Notes under the pieces: generated by a model
Told to the model about the DNA's origin: nothing
Databases searched by the model: none
Seen by the model: the letters and a program-made list of their open reading frames with translations, nothing else
Shown here: piece by piece, positions 7,578 through 13,835 of the stretch
Layout of the letters: the number at the start of each line of letters is the position of its first letter
Position numbering within the stretch: position 1 is the stretch's first letter
Source of the DNA: JANNRR01 sp031401675
GTDB lineage: Bacteria; Pseudomonadota; Alphaproteobacteria; Rhodobacterales; Rhodobacteraceae
Assembly (NCBI GenBank): GCA_031401675.1
Contig: JANNRR010000061.1
Location: 1 to 17,141, forward strand
Reading direction: 5' to 3'
Length of the DNA: 17,141 nt
Made by a program: the position numbers and the translations under genes

Positions 7578-8327
7578 TCAGCCGCGCCAGGCGTCGATCA
7601 ACAGCTTGACCGAGATCAGCAGCAGCGCCCAGGTCACCAGCTTGAAGAACAGCGCCTGCGGCAGCACCCGCACGATCCGGACCCCGGCAAACACCGCCAG
7701 CACCCCGGCCGGCAGCAGCACCGCCGCCACCTTCAGATTGCCCGGCGACAACTGGCCCAGCGCATAATAAGGGATCAGCTTGATCGCGTTGACATAGGCA
7801 AACAGAATCGTCGTGGTGCCGGCAAACACCGCCTTGTCCAGTTTCAGCGGCAGCACATAGACCTGATACGGCGGCCCGCCGGTATGGCTGACAAAACTGG
7901 TGAACCCGGCAATGGCCCCCCAGAACAGCCCCGGTGCCACCCGGGCGGCGCGCCCGTCGCCCGCAGGCGGTGTCCGCAGCAGCAGGTTCAGCGAAAACGC
8001 CAGCCCGATCACGCCAACCAACCCGGTCACCAGCCGTTCCGGGACCACGCTGGCCGTGGCCCAGCCCAGCGCCACGCCCACGGTTGCCGCAGGGATCAGG
8101 ATCAGAAGCAGCCGCCCGTTGTAATCGTGGCGATAGGCATAAAGTCCGAACATGTCGGTCACGACGAACACCGGCAACAACAGCCCCGCCGCCATCACCG
8201 GCGGCAGAAACAGCGCCAGCACCGGCGTCGCCAGCACACCGACGATCGGCAGCCCGCCCTTGGACAGGCCGACCAGCATCGCTGCAATCACCGCCGCCAG
8301 CCAGAATCCGACGGATTGCAGTTCCAT
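7578..8327 (-). CDS. TauE/SafE-type membrane anion exporter/permease
   Basis: A 249-residue, very hydrophobic protein with about eight membrane segments. It shows two family-typical, internally related parts: an early AAMLVGLSKGGLPIVG and, at mid-protein, GFTSFVSHTGGPPYQVYVL. These are the conserved regions of the TauE/SafE (DUF81) family, linked to movement of sulfite, sulfoacetate or other small organic anions across the inner membrane. The substrate is not predictable here; no sulfur genes are nearby. I chose ATG 8327; a GTG one codon earlier (8330) is also possible, and neither has a strong ribosome-binding site. It is divergent from mdh and lies just upstream of fadH. Confidence 0.88.
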   Translation of the reverse strand: MELQSVGFWLAAVIAAMLVGLSKGGLPIVGVLATPVLALFLPPVMAAGLLLPVFVVTDMFGLYAYRHDYNGRLLLILIPAATVGVALGWATASVVPERLVTGLVGVIGLAFSLNLLLRTPPAGDGRAARVAPGLFWGAIAGFTSFVSHTGGPPYQVYVLPLKLDKAVFAGTTTILFAYVNAIKLIPYYALGQLSPGNLKVAAVLLPAGVLAVFAGVRIVRVLPQALFFKLVTWALLLISVKLLIDAWRG

Positions 8328-8518
8328 CACGCGCAGCCGTGCCGGGCGTTGTTACCGGCCCGCTGCCGGACCCGGCCTGTCCATAATGTCATGTCGCGGT
8401 GACCGATCCCGAATGAAAGCCCGTTTGCGATGCCTTAACCCAAGCCCGCGACAAGGGGTAGCCCGCATCCCGGCTGGTTCACGGCCCCTGCCTTACAGCA
8501 GCACATCTGCGCGGCTCC

Positions 8519-8533
8519 TGCCGCACTGCGGCA
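8519..8533. promoter_or_regulatory. Short palindrome in the divergent TauE-type/mdh intergenic region
   Basis: TGCCGC-ACT-GCGGCA is a perfect 6-base inverted repeat about 80 bases before mdh, in a 284-base divergent region. It might be an operator for mdh. Nearby TTGCGC (8538-8543) and TAGGCA, 17 bases apart, are a poor promoter match. No TGTGATCACA site like those before sucC is present. Confidence 0.25.
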
Positions 8534-8611
8534 CACTTGCGCGACGCGGCGGGAACGACTAGGCATCGCCGCATTCCATTAACCACGCTACCAACCTGCG
8601 GGAGACGTTAC

Positions 8612-9574
8612 ATGGCCAGACCCAAGATTGCGCTGATCGGTGCCGGACAGATCGGCGGCACGCTCGCCCATCTTGTCGCGCTCAAGGAACTCGGCGACGT
8701 GATCCTGTTCGACATCGCCGAAGGCACGCCGCAGGGCAAATCGCTCGATATCGCCCAGTCCGGCCCGTCCGAAGGCTTTGATGCCGCGATCAGGGGCACC
8801 AACGACTATGCCGACATTGCCGGGGCCGATGTCTGCATCGTCACCGCCGGGGTGCCGCGCAAACCGGGAATGAGCCGGGATGACCTCCTCGGGATCAACC
8901 TCAAGGTGATGAAATCGGTCGGCGCCGGCATCAAGGCGCATGCCCCGAATGCCTTCGTGATCTGCATCACCAACCCGCTCGATGCCATGGTCTGGGCCCT
9001 GCGCGAATTTTCCGGCCTGCCGCACAAAAAGGTGGTCGGCATGGCCGGCGTGCTGGATTCAGCCCGCTTCCGGCACTTCCTCAGCCTGGAATTCAACGTC
9101 TCGATGCGCGATGTCACCGCATTCGTGCTGGGCGGCCACGGCGACACCATGGTGCCGCTGATCCGCTATTCCGCCGTCGGCGGCGTGCCGCTGCCCGATC
9201 TGGTGGCGATGGGCTGGACCACGCAGGACAAGCTGGACGCCATCGTCCAGCGCACCCGTGATGGCGGCGCCGAAATCGTCGGCCTGCTGAAAACCGGCTC
9301 GGCCTTCTATGCCCCCGCCACCAGCGCCGTGGAAATGGCCGAAGCCTATCTCAGGGACCAGAAACGCCTGCTGCCCTGCGCCGCGTACGTCGACGGTGCC
9401 TTTGGGCTCAAGGGCATGTATGTCGGCGTGCCGACCGTCATCGGTGCCGGCGGGATCGAGCGGATTGTCGACATCAAGCTGAACAAGGACGAACAGGGGA
9501 TGATGGACAAGTCGGTCGAGGCGGTAAAGGGCCTTCTGGCCGCCTGCAAGGCGATCGACCCCAGCCTCGCCTGA
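8612..9574 (+). CDS. mdh: Malate dehydrogenase (NAD-dependent, lactate-dehydrogenase-like type)
   Basis: A 320-residue cytoplasmic TCA-cycle enzyme oxidising malate to oxaloacetate. Features: the Rossmann GAGQIGG (10-16), an acidic residue after the second strand (D34, NAD preference), the malate-specific substrate-binding loop PRKPGMSRDDL with R83 and R89, TNPLDAM (120-126), GVLDSARFRHFL (146-157) and the catalytic H176 in LGGHGDTMVPL. Length and motifs match the alphaproteobacterial LDH-like MDH. The start is ATG 8612 with GGAG at 8601-8604; the frame continues upstream, but no better start is seen. Repeat copy B follows its stop by 77 bases. It heads the mdh-suc cluster. Confidence 0.97.
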   Translation: MARPKIALIGAGQIGGTLAHLVALKELGDVILFDIAEGTPQGKSLDIAQSGPSEGFDAAIRGTNDYADIAGADVCIVTAGVPRKPGMSRDDLLGINLKVMKSVGAGIKAHAPNAFVICITNPLDAMVWALREFSGLPHKKVVGMAGVLDSARFRHFLSLEFNVSMRDVTAFVLGGHGDTMVPLIRYSAVGGVPLPDLVAMGWTTQDKLDAIVQRTRDGGAEIVGLLKTGSAFYAPATSAVEMAEAYLRDQKRLLPCAAYVDGAFGLKGMYVGVPTVIGAGGIERIVDIKLNKDEQGMMDKSVEAVKGLLAACKAIDPSLA

Positions 9575-9651
9575 CCCATATGGACCATGATGGCCAAGGA
9601 TAAGAACGCGCTACCGCACGTTGCGTAAGTGCCGCCGGTAGGCCCTGAGAA

Positions 9652-9851
9652 CCCGGGCCGATCAGTTGGCCGTCCAGTGGACGGACGACCGGCCTGTTGC
9701 CTGTAGGCGCAAGCCGCAAGGCAAGGGAGGTTGGGCTTGGTACCGTGGTCGGGAAATCGGGGCGCGCCTGGCTGGGCGGGCGCTCCATCCGCGCCTGCCC
9801 ATGGGCAGGCAGGCGCGCCACGATTTGATTGAAATCAAATCGGTCAAGAAG
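9652..9851 (+). repeat. Dispersed structured intergenic repeat, copy B (short form)
   Basis: This element occupies much of the 463-base gap 9575-10037 behind mdh, in the same orientation as copy A. It has CCGTCC-AGT-GGACGG (9670-9684), a GGC-GCAA-GCC tetraloop hairpin, TTGCCT paired with AGGCAA, outer arms GGCGCGCCTG (9761-9770) and CAGGCGCGCC (9810-9819), an 18-base perfect palindrome GCCTGCCCATGGGCAGGC (9793-9810) and the invariant CGATTTGATT-GA-AATCAAATCG (9821-9842). Where it differs from copy A, pairing is usually kept: T-A versus G-C in the first hairpin, and C-G versus T-G in the inner stem. The gap's remainder holds a weak inverted repeat just after mdh, unremarkable sequence at 9852-9954 and the short palindrome at 9955. 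Confidence 0.85.
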
Positions 9852-9954
9852 CATCAACAGCCCAAGACCTGCTTCCACACAGCCGAAGAGATTCTGCGCC
9901 TTTCAAAATCCGCCTTGCTGCACCCTTCTACCAAGAGCCATCATGCACCAAATA

Positions 9955-9980
9955 TAGGGTGTGTGCTTGCACGCACCGCC
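9955..9980 (+). repeat. Short TAGGGT palindromic repeat, copy 1
   Basis: TAGGGT leads into GGTGTGTGC (9958-9966), loop TT, and GCACGCACC (9969-9977), then GCC. The 9-base stem has one T-G wobble. It nearly matches the element at 10216 and flanks the 54-residue ORF on its upstream side. Confidence 0.75.
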
Positions 9981-10037
9981 CCGTCAAGACGCGCTCCCAC
10001 GCCGCGCGTTTTCCCTTAACCTAAAAGGCCCCCCCCG

Positions 10038-10202
10038 ATGGACTATTCCAAGAATACCAAAGCCAAGACCCCGACCGGCAACCCGCGCTTTGACGCGCAA
10101 AACCTGCACCGCACCGGCAAGGCCAAACAGGATCAATCGGACGACAAGACCGCACTTCTCGCCCGCATGAAAGCCGCGTATGCGGCGAAAAAGCTGGGCT
10201 GA
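10038..10202 (+). CDS. Small basic protein, 54 residues, function unknown
   Basis: ATG 10038 to TGA 10202, with AAAAGG about ten bases upstream. The product begins MDYSKNTKAKTPTGNPRFD, continues AQNLHRTGKAKQDQSDD and ends KAAYAAKKLG. It is rich in Lys, Ala and Asn, highly charged, with no membrane or signal segment; the last 20 residues should form a helix. Composition, a proper start and ribosome-binding site, and ordinary codon use argue for a real gene. I recall similar short proteins near mdh in Rhodobacterales, but this was not checked. It sits alone between two copies of the TAGGGT palindrome. Confidence 0.6.
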   Translation: MDYSKNTKAKTPTGNPRFDAQNLHRTGKAKQDQSDDKTALLARMKAAYAAKKLG

Positions 10203-10215
10203 ACCACCCGCAGCG

Positions 10216-10241
10216 TAGGGTGCGTGCTCGCACGCACCGCC
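10216..10241 (+). repeat. Short TAGGGT palindromic repeat, copy 2
   Basis: TAGGGT followed by perfect arms GGTGCGTGC (10219-10227) and GCACGCACC (10230-10238) around TC. It lies 13 bases after the stop of the 54-residue ORF and could act as a transcript-end hairpin. The following 220 bases to the next gene are C-rich with no other gene. Confidence 0.75.
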
Positions 10242-10321
10242 GCCCTCACCACACCCCCACCCCCCCGAAATCCCTAAGATTCCCCTAACGCAACCACCAC
10301 AACCCCCTGATATCAATCACC

Positions 10322-10344
10322 AAAAAAATGTCTCACCGCGAGAC
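10322..10344 (-). terminator. Weak terminator-like hairpin, minus orientation
   Basis: Read on the minus strand, GTCTC-GCGGT-GAGAC is followed after one base by seven T residues (10322-10328). The stem is only five pairs, and no minus-strand gene ends nearby, so it might block antisense transcription or be chance. Confidence 0.25.
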
Positions 10345-10463
10345 GCTTCCCCAAACCCCGCCCCCGACCCAAGCCAAAAGGCTGGAATACCCGACCCCGC
10401 CCGCCATTCCCGCCCGCCGCTATCTCTGCTAGACCACGGCGACATCCCTGCAAGGAGCCGATC

Positions 10464-11663
10464 ATGCGGTTATTCCCCGGCCTGTTGCTCTGCCTCCTGC
10501 CCCTGCCCGGCCTCGCCGCCCCCAGTCAGGACTGGTCCGCCGCCCTCGCCGCCGACGGCCTTGCCCGGACCGAGGCTGCCCTGTCAGCCCTCGCCGCCCC
10601 GACCCCGGATGACCGCTTCGCCCTCGGCGGCGTCCGGTTCCTGCGCGGCATCGAACAGGCCCTGCAGCTGCGCTGGCAGCTCGGGGCCGTCGAGGAAATC
10701 GCCCCGCTGCCGATCCTGCGGCTGGACCTGCCGCTGAACCGCGCCCCCGAACCGATGCGCGCCAGCCTGGTGGCCGAGATCTTTGGCGGCGCGCTGGCGC
10801 AGATGGCGCTGGCCGAAACCACGCTGGCGGCCATTCCCGAGGGGGCCGACATCGGCCTGACCATCCGGCTGGAGGATCTGTGGTTCGACATCACCGGCGA
10901 CGGCCAGCGCGGCATCGGCGAGGATTTGCTGCCGCTGGCGCTTGACAATTTCACCATGCCCTGGTCCGAACCGGGTGGCCTGACCTCGACCAGCATCCGC
11001 TTCGACAGCGCCGACGTTTTCTGGCTGCGCGCCTATGGCCAGCTGATCTCGGGCCTGTCCAGCTTCGTTCTGGCCTTCGACCCCACCGCTGCCACCGCCA
11101 GGCTCATGGCCGCCGCCGACGACGAGCAGACCCGGCTGGCCTCGCCCAATCCCTCAGCCATCGACGAGTTCGATGTGTCGGGCTGGGTCGACAAGGCGGC
11201 GATCGCCATTCTGGCTCTGCGCCAGCAGCCCGACCCGGCGCTGACCCGGCAATCCCGGGCGCACCTGATGCAGATGGTCGCCCTGAACCGGCAGTTCTGG
11301 CGCGCGGTCGCCACCGAGACCGACAATCAGGCGGAATGGATCCCGAACGCGCGCCAGACCGCCGCCCTCGGCTTCGACATGCCCGCCGACACCGACGTGG
11401 TCTGGCTTGGCGTGCTGGGCGAGCTTGAACAGCTGCTGAACGGCAAGCTCTTGGTGCCGCACATCGCCCTGCCGCCCGAAGCCGGGATCAACATCGCCGC
11501 CTGGCTGGAAAATCCCAACCCGCTCGATCTGGTCGGCTGGGTGCAGGGCATGGATGCGCTGCCCTATGCCGAACGCGGCCCGATGATCACCGGCACCGCC
11601 TGGACCGCGTTCGAGCAACTGGTCGGCGGCCGTGGCGTCCTCTATGCCCTGCTGCTGAACTGA
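10464..11663 (+). CDS. Exported hypothetical protein with an EF-hand-like loop
   Basis: A 399-residue protein I cannot assign to a named family. Residues 1-19 form a clear signal peptide (MRLFPGLLLCLLPLPGLAA), so it is probably periplasmic; C10 is too near the N-terminus for a convincing lipobox. The mature part is mostly helical, rich in Ala, Leu and Trp. Residues 142-153 read DITGDGQRGIGE, with D, T, D, G and E at positions 1, 3, 5, 6 and 12 of a calcium-binding EF-hand loop. The start ATG 10464 has AAGGAG at 10452-10457. It lies between mdh and sucC on the same strand but is followed by a strong palindrome, so it may form its own transcription unit. Confidence 0.8.
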   Translation: MRLFPGLLLCLLPLPGLAAPSQDWSAALAADGLARTEAALSALAAPTPDDRFALGGVRFLRGIEQALQLRWQLGAVEEIAPLPILRLDLPLNRAPEPMRASLVAEIFGGALAQMALAETTLAAIPEGADIGLTIRLEDLWFDITGDGQRGIGEDLLPLALDNFTMPWSEPGGLTSTSIRFDSADVFWLRAYGQLISGLSSFVLAFDPTAATARLMAAADDEQTRLASPNPSAIDEFDVSGWVDKAAIAILALRQQPDPALTRQSRAHLMQMVALNRQFWRAVATETDNQAEWIPNARQTAALGFDMPADTDVVWLGVLGELEQLLNGKLLVPHIALPPEAGINIAAWLENPNPLDLVGWVQGMDALPYAERGPMITGTAWTAFEQLVGGRGVLYALLLN

Positions 11664-11677
11664 GACCCCGGCCCGGA

Positions 11678-11697
11678 CGGCCGATTCGAATCGGCCG
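11678..11697 (+). terminator. Probable transcription terminator after the exported protein gene
   Basis: A perfect 20-base palindrome, CGGCCGATTC-GAATCGGCCG, begins 15 bases after the stop codon and can fold as an 8-pair stem with a TCGA loop. The following T content is modest (CCTGCCTTTG), so efficiency is uncertain. It separates the upstream gene from the suc operon promoter region. Confidence 0.5.
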
Positions 11698-11705
11698 CCT
11701 GCCTT

Positions 11706-11736
11706 TGTGATCACAGCGATTTTTCTTGTGATCACA
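11706..11736. promoter_or_regulatory. Tandem TGTGATCACA operators upstream of sucC
   Basis: Two perfect palindromes TGTGATCACA (11706-11715 and 11727-11736) are 21 bases centre to centre, about two helical turns, so dimers would bind the same DNA face. The GTGATCAC core suits a GntR-family regulator. AkgR, a GntR-type activator of TCA genes known in Rhodobacter sphaeroides, is a reasonable candidate, but I am inferring this and did not compare motifs. The sites lie 140-170 bases before the sucC start. No convincing -35/-10 pair is visible between them and the gene. Confidence 0.65.
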
Positions 11737-11825
11737 TAGCCAAGTTTCTGCCCTATGCCCGGGCTTTCCGGTGATCTTTTCTTTTTTCGTTACACTTTCC
11801 GTGCCATAGCCGCTGCAAGATTTGG

Positions 11826-11841
11826 GGCCCGTCTTCGGGCC
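11826..11841 (+). other. Hairpin in the sucC leader
   Basis: GGCCCG-TCTT-CGGGCC forms a six-pair hairpin 35 bases before the sucC start. It may stabilise the operon mRNA's 5' end or be a small terminator-like stem; no T-run follows. No riboswitch family is recognised. Confidence 0.4.
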
Positions 11842-11876
11842 GGCGTCCAGACCATTACCAGAAAAGGCACCGGCGC

Positions 11877-13070
11877 ATGAACATCCACGAGTATCAGGCC
11901 AAGAAGCTGCTGCGCGATTTCGGGGTGCCGGTGTCCGATGGCCGCGTGGTGCAGCGCGCCGAGGAGGCAAAGACCGCCGCCAGCGAACTTGACGGCCCGC
12001 TCTGGGTGGTCAAGGCGCAGATTCATGCCGGCGGCCGCGGCAAGGGCCGCTTCAAGGAGGTGGAGGCCGGCGAAAAAGGCGGCGTCCGCCTGACGAAATC
12101 GGTCTCCGAGGCGGCGGAACAGGCCGCCAAGATGCTGGGCCGCACGCTGGTCACGCATCAGACCGGCCCGGCGGGCAAGCAGGTCAACCGAATCTACATC
12201 GAAGACGGCTCGGATATCGCGTCCGAATTCTATCTGGCCCTACTGGTCGATCGCGGCAGCAGCCGCATCTCGTTCGTCGCCTCGACCGAAGGTGGGGTGA
12301 ACATCGAGGACGTGGCGCGCGAAACCCCCGACAAGATTCTCGATTTCTCGGTCGATCCCGCCACCGGCTATCAGGCCTTCCACGGCCGCCGCGTTGCGTT
12401 CGAACTGGGGCTGGAGGGCAAGCAGATCAAGCAATGCGTGTCGCTGCTGGGCACGCTGTACCGGTTCTTCGTCGAAAAAGACTGCGAGATGCTGGAAATC
12501 AACCCGCTGGTCATCACCACCGACGGCGATCTGAAATGTCTGGATGCCAAGATGTCGTTCGACGGCAATGCCCTGTTCCGCCAGCCCGACATCATGGCAC
12601 TGCGCGATGAAACCGAGGAGGATGCCAAGGAACTGGCCGCCAGCAAGTTCGACCTGAACTACATCGCCCTGTCCGGCGAAATCGGCTGCATGGTCAACGG
12701 TGCAGGCCTCGCGATGGCGACGATGGACATCATCAAGCTCTACGGTGCCGAGCCGGCGAACTTCCTCGACGTCGGCGGCGGCGCCACCCGGGAAAAGGTG
12801 ACCGAGGCGTTCAAGATCATCACTTCCGACCCCAACGTCAAAGGCATCCTGGTCAACATCTTCGGCGGCATCATGCGCTGCGACATCATCGCCGAAGGGG
12901 TGATTGCTGCGGTGCAGGCCGTGGGCCTGAAGGTGCCGCTGGTGGTGCGGCTGGAGGGGACCAACGTGGAGCTGGGCAAGCAGATCATCCGGGACAGCGG
13001 GCTGAACGTGATTGCGGCGGATGACCTGAGCGATGCGGCGCAGAAGATCGTCAAGGCCGTCAAAGGATAA
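11877..13070 (+). CDS. sucC: Succinyl-CoA synthetase beta subunit (ADP-forming)
   Basis: A 397-residue subunit of the cytoplasmic enzyme that converts succinyl-CoA to succinate with nucleotide triphosphate formation. The ATP-grasp domain starts MNIHEYQAKKLL and includes KAQIHAGGRGKG (46-57), the Mg-binding EIN (207-209) and D223 in LDAKMSFD. The C-terminal half carries GAGLAMATMD (275-284), FLDVGGGA and the VNIFGGIMRCD segment (326-336), which contacts the alpha subunit and the phosphohistidine. The start is ATG 11877 with AAAAGG about nine bases upstream. In most relatives sucD follows at once; here a divergent toxin-antitoxin module of about 620 bases intervenes. Confidence 0.98.
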   Translation: MNIHEYQAKKLLRDFGVPVSDGRVVQRAEEAKTAASELDGPLWVVKAQIHAGGRGKGRFKEVEAGEKGGVRLTKSVSEAAEQAAKMLGRTLVTHQTGPAGKQVNRIYIEDGSDIASEFYLALLVDRGSSRISFVASTEGGVNIEDVARETPDKILDFSVDPATGYQAFHGRRVAFELGLEGKQIKQCVSLLGTLYRFFVEKDCEMLEINPLVITTDGDLKCLDAKMSFDGNALFRQPDIMALRDETEEDAKELAASKFDLNYIALSGEIGCMVNGAGLAMATMDIIKLYGAEPANFLDVGGGATREKVTEAFKIITSDPNVKGILVNIFGGIMRCDIIAEGVIAAVQAVGLKVPLVVRLEGTNVELGKQIIRDSGLNVIAADDLSDAAQKIVKAVKG

Positions 13071-13074
13071 CTCG

Positions 13075-13099
13075 TAGGGTTCGGTTCCACCCCACCGCC
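13075..13099 (+). repeat. Short TAGGGT palindromic repeat, copy 3 (degenerate)
   Basis: TAGGGT then GGTTCGGT (13078-13085), loop TCC, and ACCCCACC (13089-13096). Six of eight stem positions pair; compared with copy 4 only two bases differ, both in the left arm. It sits between the convergent sucC and higA ends. Confidence 0.65.
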
Positions 13100-13141
13100 T
13101 CACTCAACCCCCAAGTGACCCCAATGCCCGCACCAGACCCC

Positions 13142-13471
13142 TCACGCAGCAGCATCCTCCAAATCCGGGCGGGGAAGCGGAACAATGGAATCGACCTCGG
13201 CCATCCGCGCGGCATCGGCGTGAACGCAATCCGCTTCATAAGACTTTTGCAGGTTCAACCAGAACCGTTCCGAGGTCTTGAAATAGCGCGCCAGCCGGAT
13301 CGCCGTATCCGCCGACAAGGCGGTTTCCTCGCGCTCCAGCCGCTCGATCCGCGTGCGCGGGACACCGATGGCCTTGGCAATCTTGCCAGAGGTCAGGCCC
13401 AGCGGCTCCATGAACTCCGTCCTCAGCATTTCGCCGGGATGGATCGGGGGATTGGCGTGAAATTCAATCAT
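13142..13471 (-). CDS. higA: HigA-family antitoxin
   Basis: A 109-residue antitoxin of a type II module: it binds and neutralises HigB and represses the operon. The N-terminus has the diagnostic HPGEMLRTEFMEPLGLT (11-27), followed by an XRE-type helix-turn-helix including KIAKAIGVPRTRIERLE. The end is acidic. The start is ATG 13471; its ribosome-binding site AGG overlaps the last bases of higB, and only nine bases separate the genes, the usual toxin-first HigBA order. It is antisense to the suc operon, with its stop 72 bases from the sucC stop. Confidence 0.93.
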   Translation of the reverse strand: MIEFHANPPIHPGEMLRTEFMEPLGLTSGKIAKAIGVPRTRIERLEREETALSADTAIRLARYFKTSERFWLNLQKSYEADCVHADAARMAEVDSIVPLPRPDLEDAAA

Positions 13472-13480
13472 CTTGCACCT

Positions 13481-13762
13481 TCAGTGATAGTCCACAATTT
13501 CAACGTCTTCGGCACCATGTTCCGACCAGCGAAAGCACAGTCGCCATTGCAGATTGATCCGAATGGACCATTGGCCCGCCCGGTCGCCGCGCAAAGCCTC
13601 CAGCCGATTGGACGGCGGAAACCGCAAGTCTTCGATCCCGTCGGCGGCTTCCAAAGCCCGAACCGCCCTCTGGACGGCCCGAATCAGTTTCGCCGGAAAC
13701 CGTGCAGGCACGACGCCCGCCATGATCACGGCAACTCTTTTGTCCCGCACCGAAACGATCAT
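13481..13762 (-). CDS. higB: HigB-family toxin (RelE/ParE superfamily)
   Basis: A 93-residue toxin, full length for the short HigB group. It carries the family pattern: MIVSVRDKR at the start, FPPSNRLEALRGDRAGQWS in the middle, then IRINLQWRLCFRW and the ending AEDVEIVDYH. Family members are ribosome-dependent mRNA endonucleases; the key basic and aromatic positions look intact, so it is probably active. The start is ATG 13762. The predicted promoter places transcription at or beside this ATG, with no clear ribosome-binding site, suggesting a leaderless message. It is divergent from sucD with 73 bases between start codons. Confidence 0.92.
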   Translation of the reverse strand: MIVSVRDKRVAVIMAGVVPARFPAKLIRAVQRAVRALEAADGIEDLRFPPSNRLEALRGDRAGQWSIRINLQWRLCFRWSEHGAEDVEIVDYH

Positions 13763-13768
13763 CCCGTA

Positions 13769-13797
13769 AATGTATCATGGCATGATACATCCGTCAA
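13769..13797 (-). promoter_or_regulatory. higBA promoter
   Basis: On the minus strand TTGACG (13797-13792) and TACATT (13774-13769) match 5/6 and 4/6 of the consensus with an ideal 17-base spacer. The spacer is filled by a palindromic operator. By standard spacing, the start point falls at about 13762, the A of the higB ATG. Confidence 0.65.
13771..13789. promoter_or_regulatory. Operator O1 in the higBA promoter
   Basis: TGTATCATG-G-CATGATACA, a perfect 9-base inverted repeat around one base, lies between the -35 and -10 boxes. Autorepression by HigA or HigBA at such a site is the established arrangement. It shares GTATCAYRGCRTGATAC with O2. Confidence 0.75.
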
Positions 13798-13805
13798 CCA
13801 ATCCC

Positions 13806-13822
13806 GTATCACAGCGTGATAC
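13806..13822. promoter_or_regulatory. Operator O2 next to the sucD ribosome-binding site
   Basis: GTATCAC-AGC-GTGATAC has the same outer arms as O1, 34 bases away centre to centre. It ends three bases before the AAAAGG of sucD. It may add to higBA repression, and a bound repressor could hinder polymerase reading through from sucC into sucD. Confidence 0.7.
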
Positions 13823-13835
13823 AGAAAAGGCTCGC

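Noticed and set aside
9662..9847. Open frames on the reverse strand of both structured repeat copies, with similar first and last residues
   Set aside because: The middle portions are read in different frames between copies, which favours a non-coding element over a conserved small protein.
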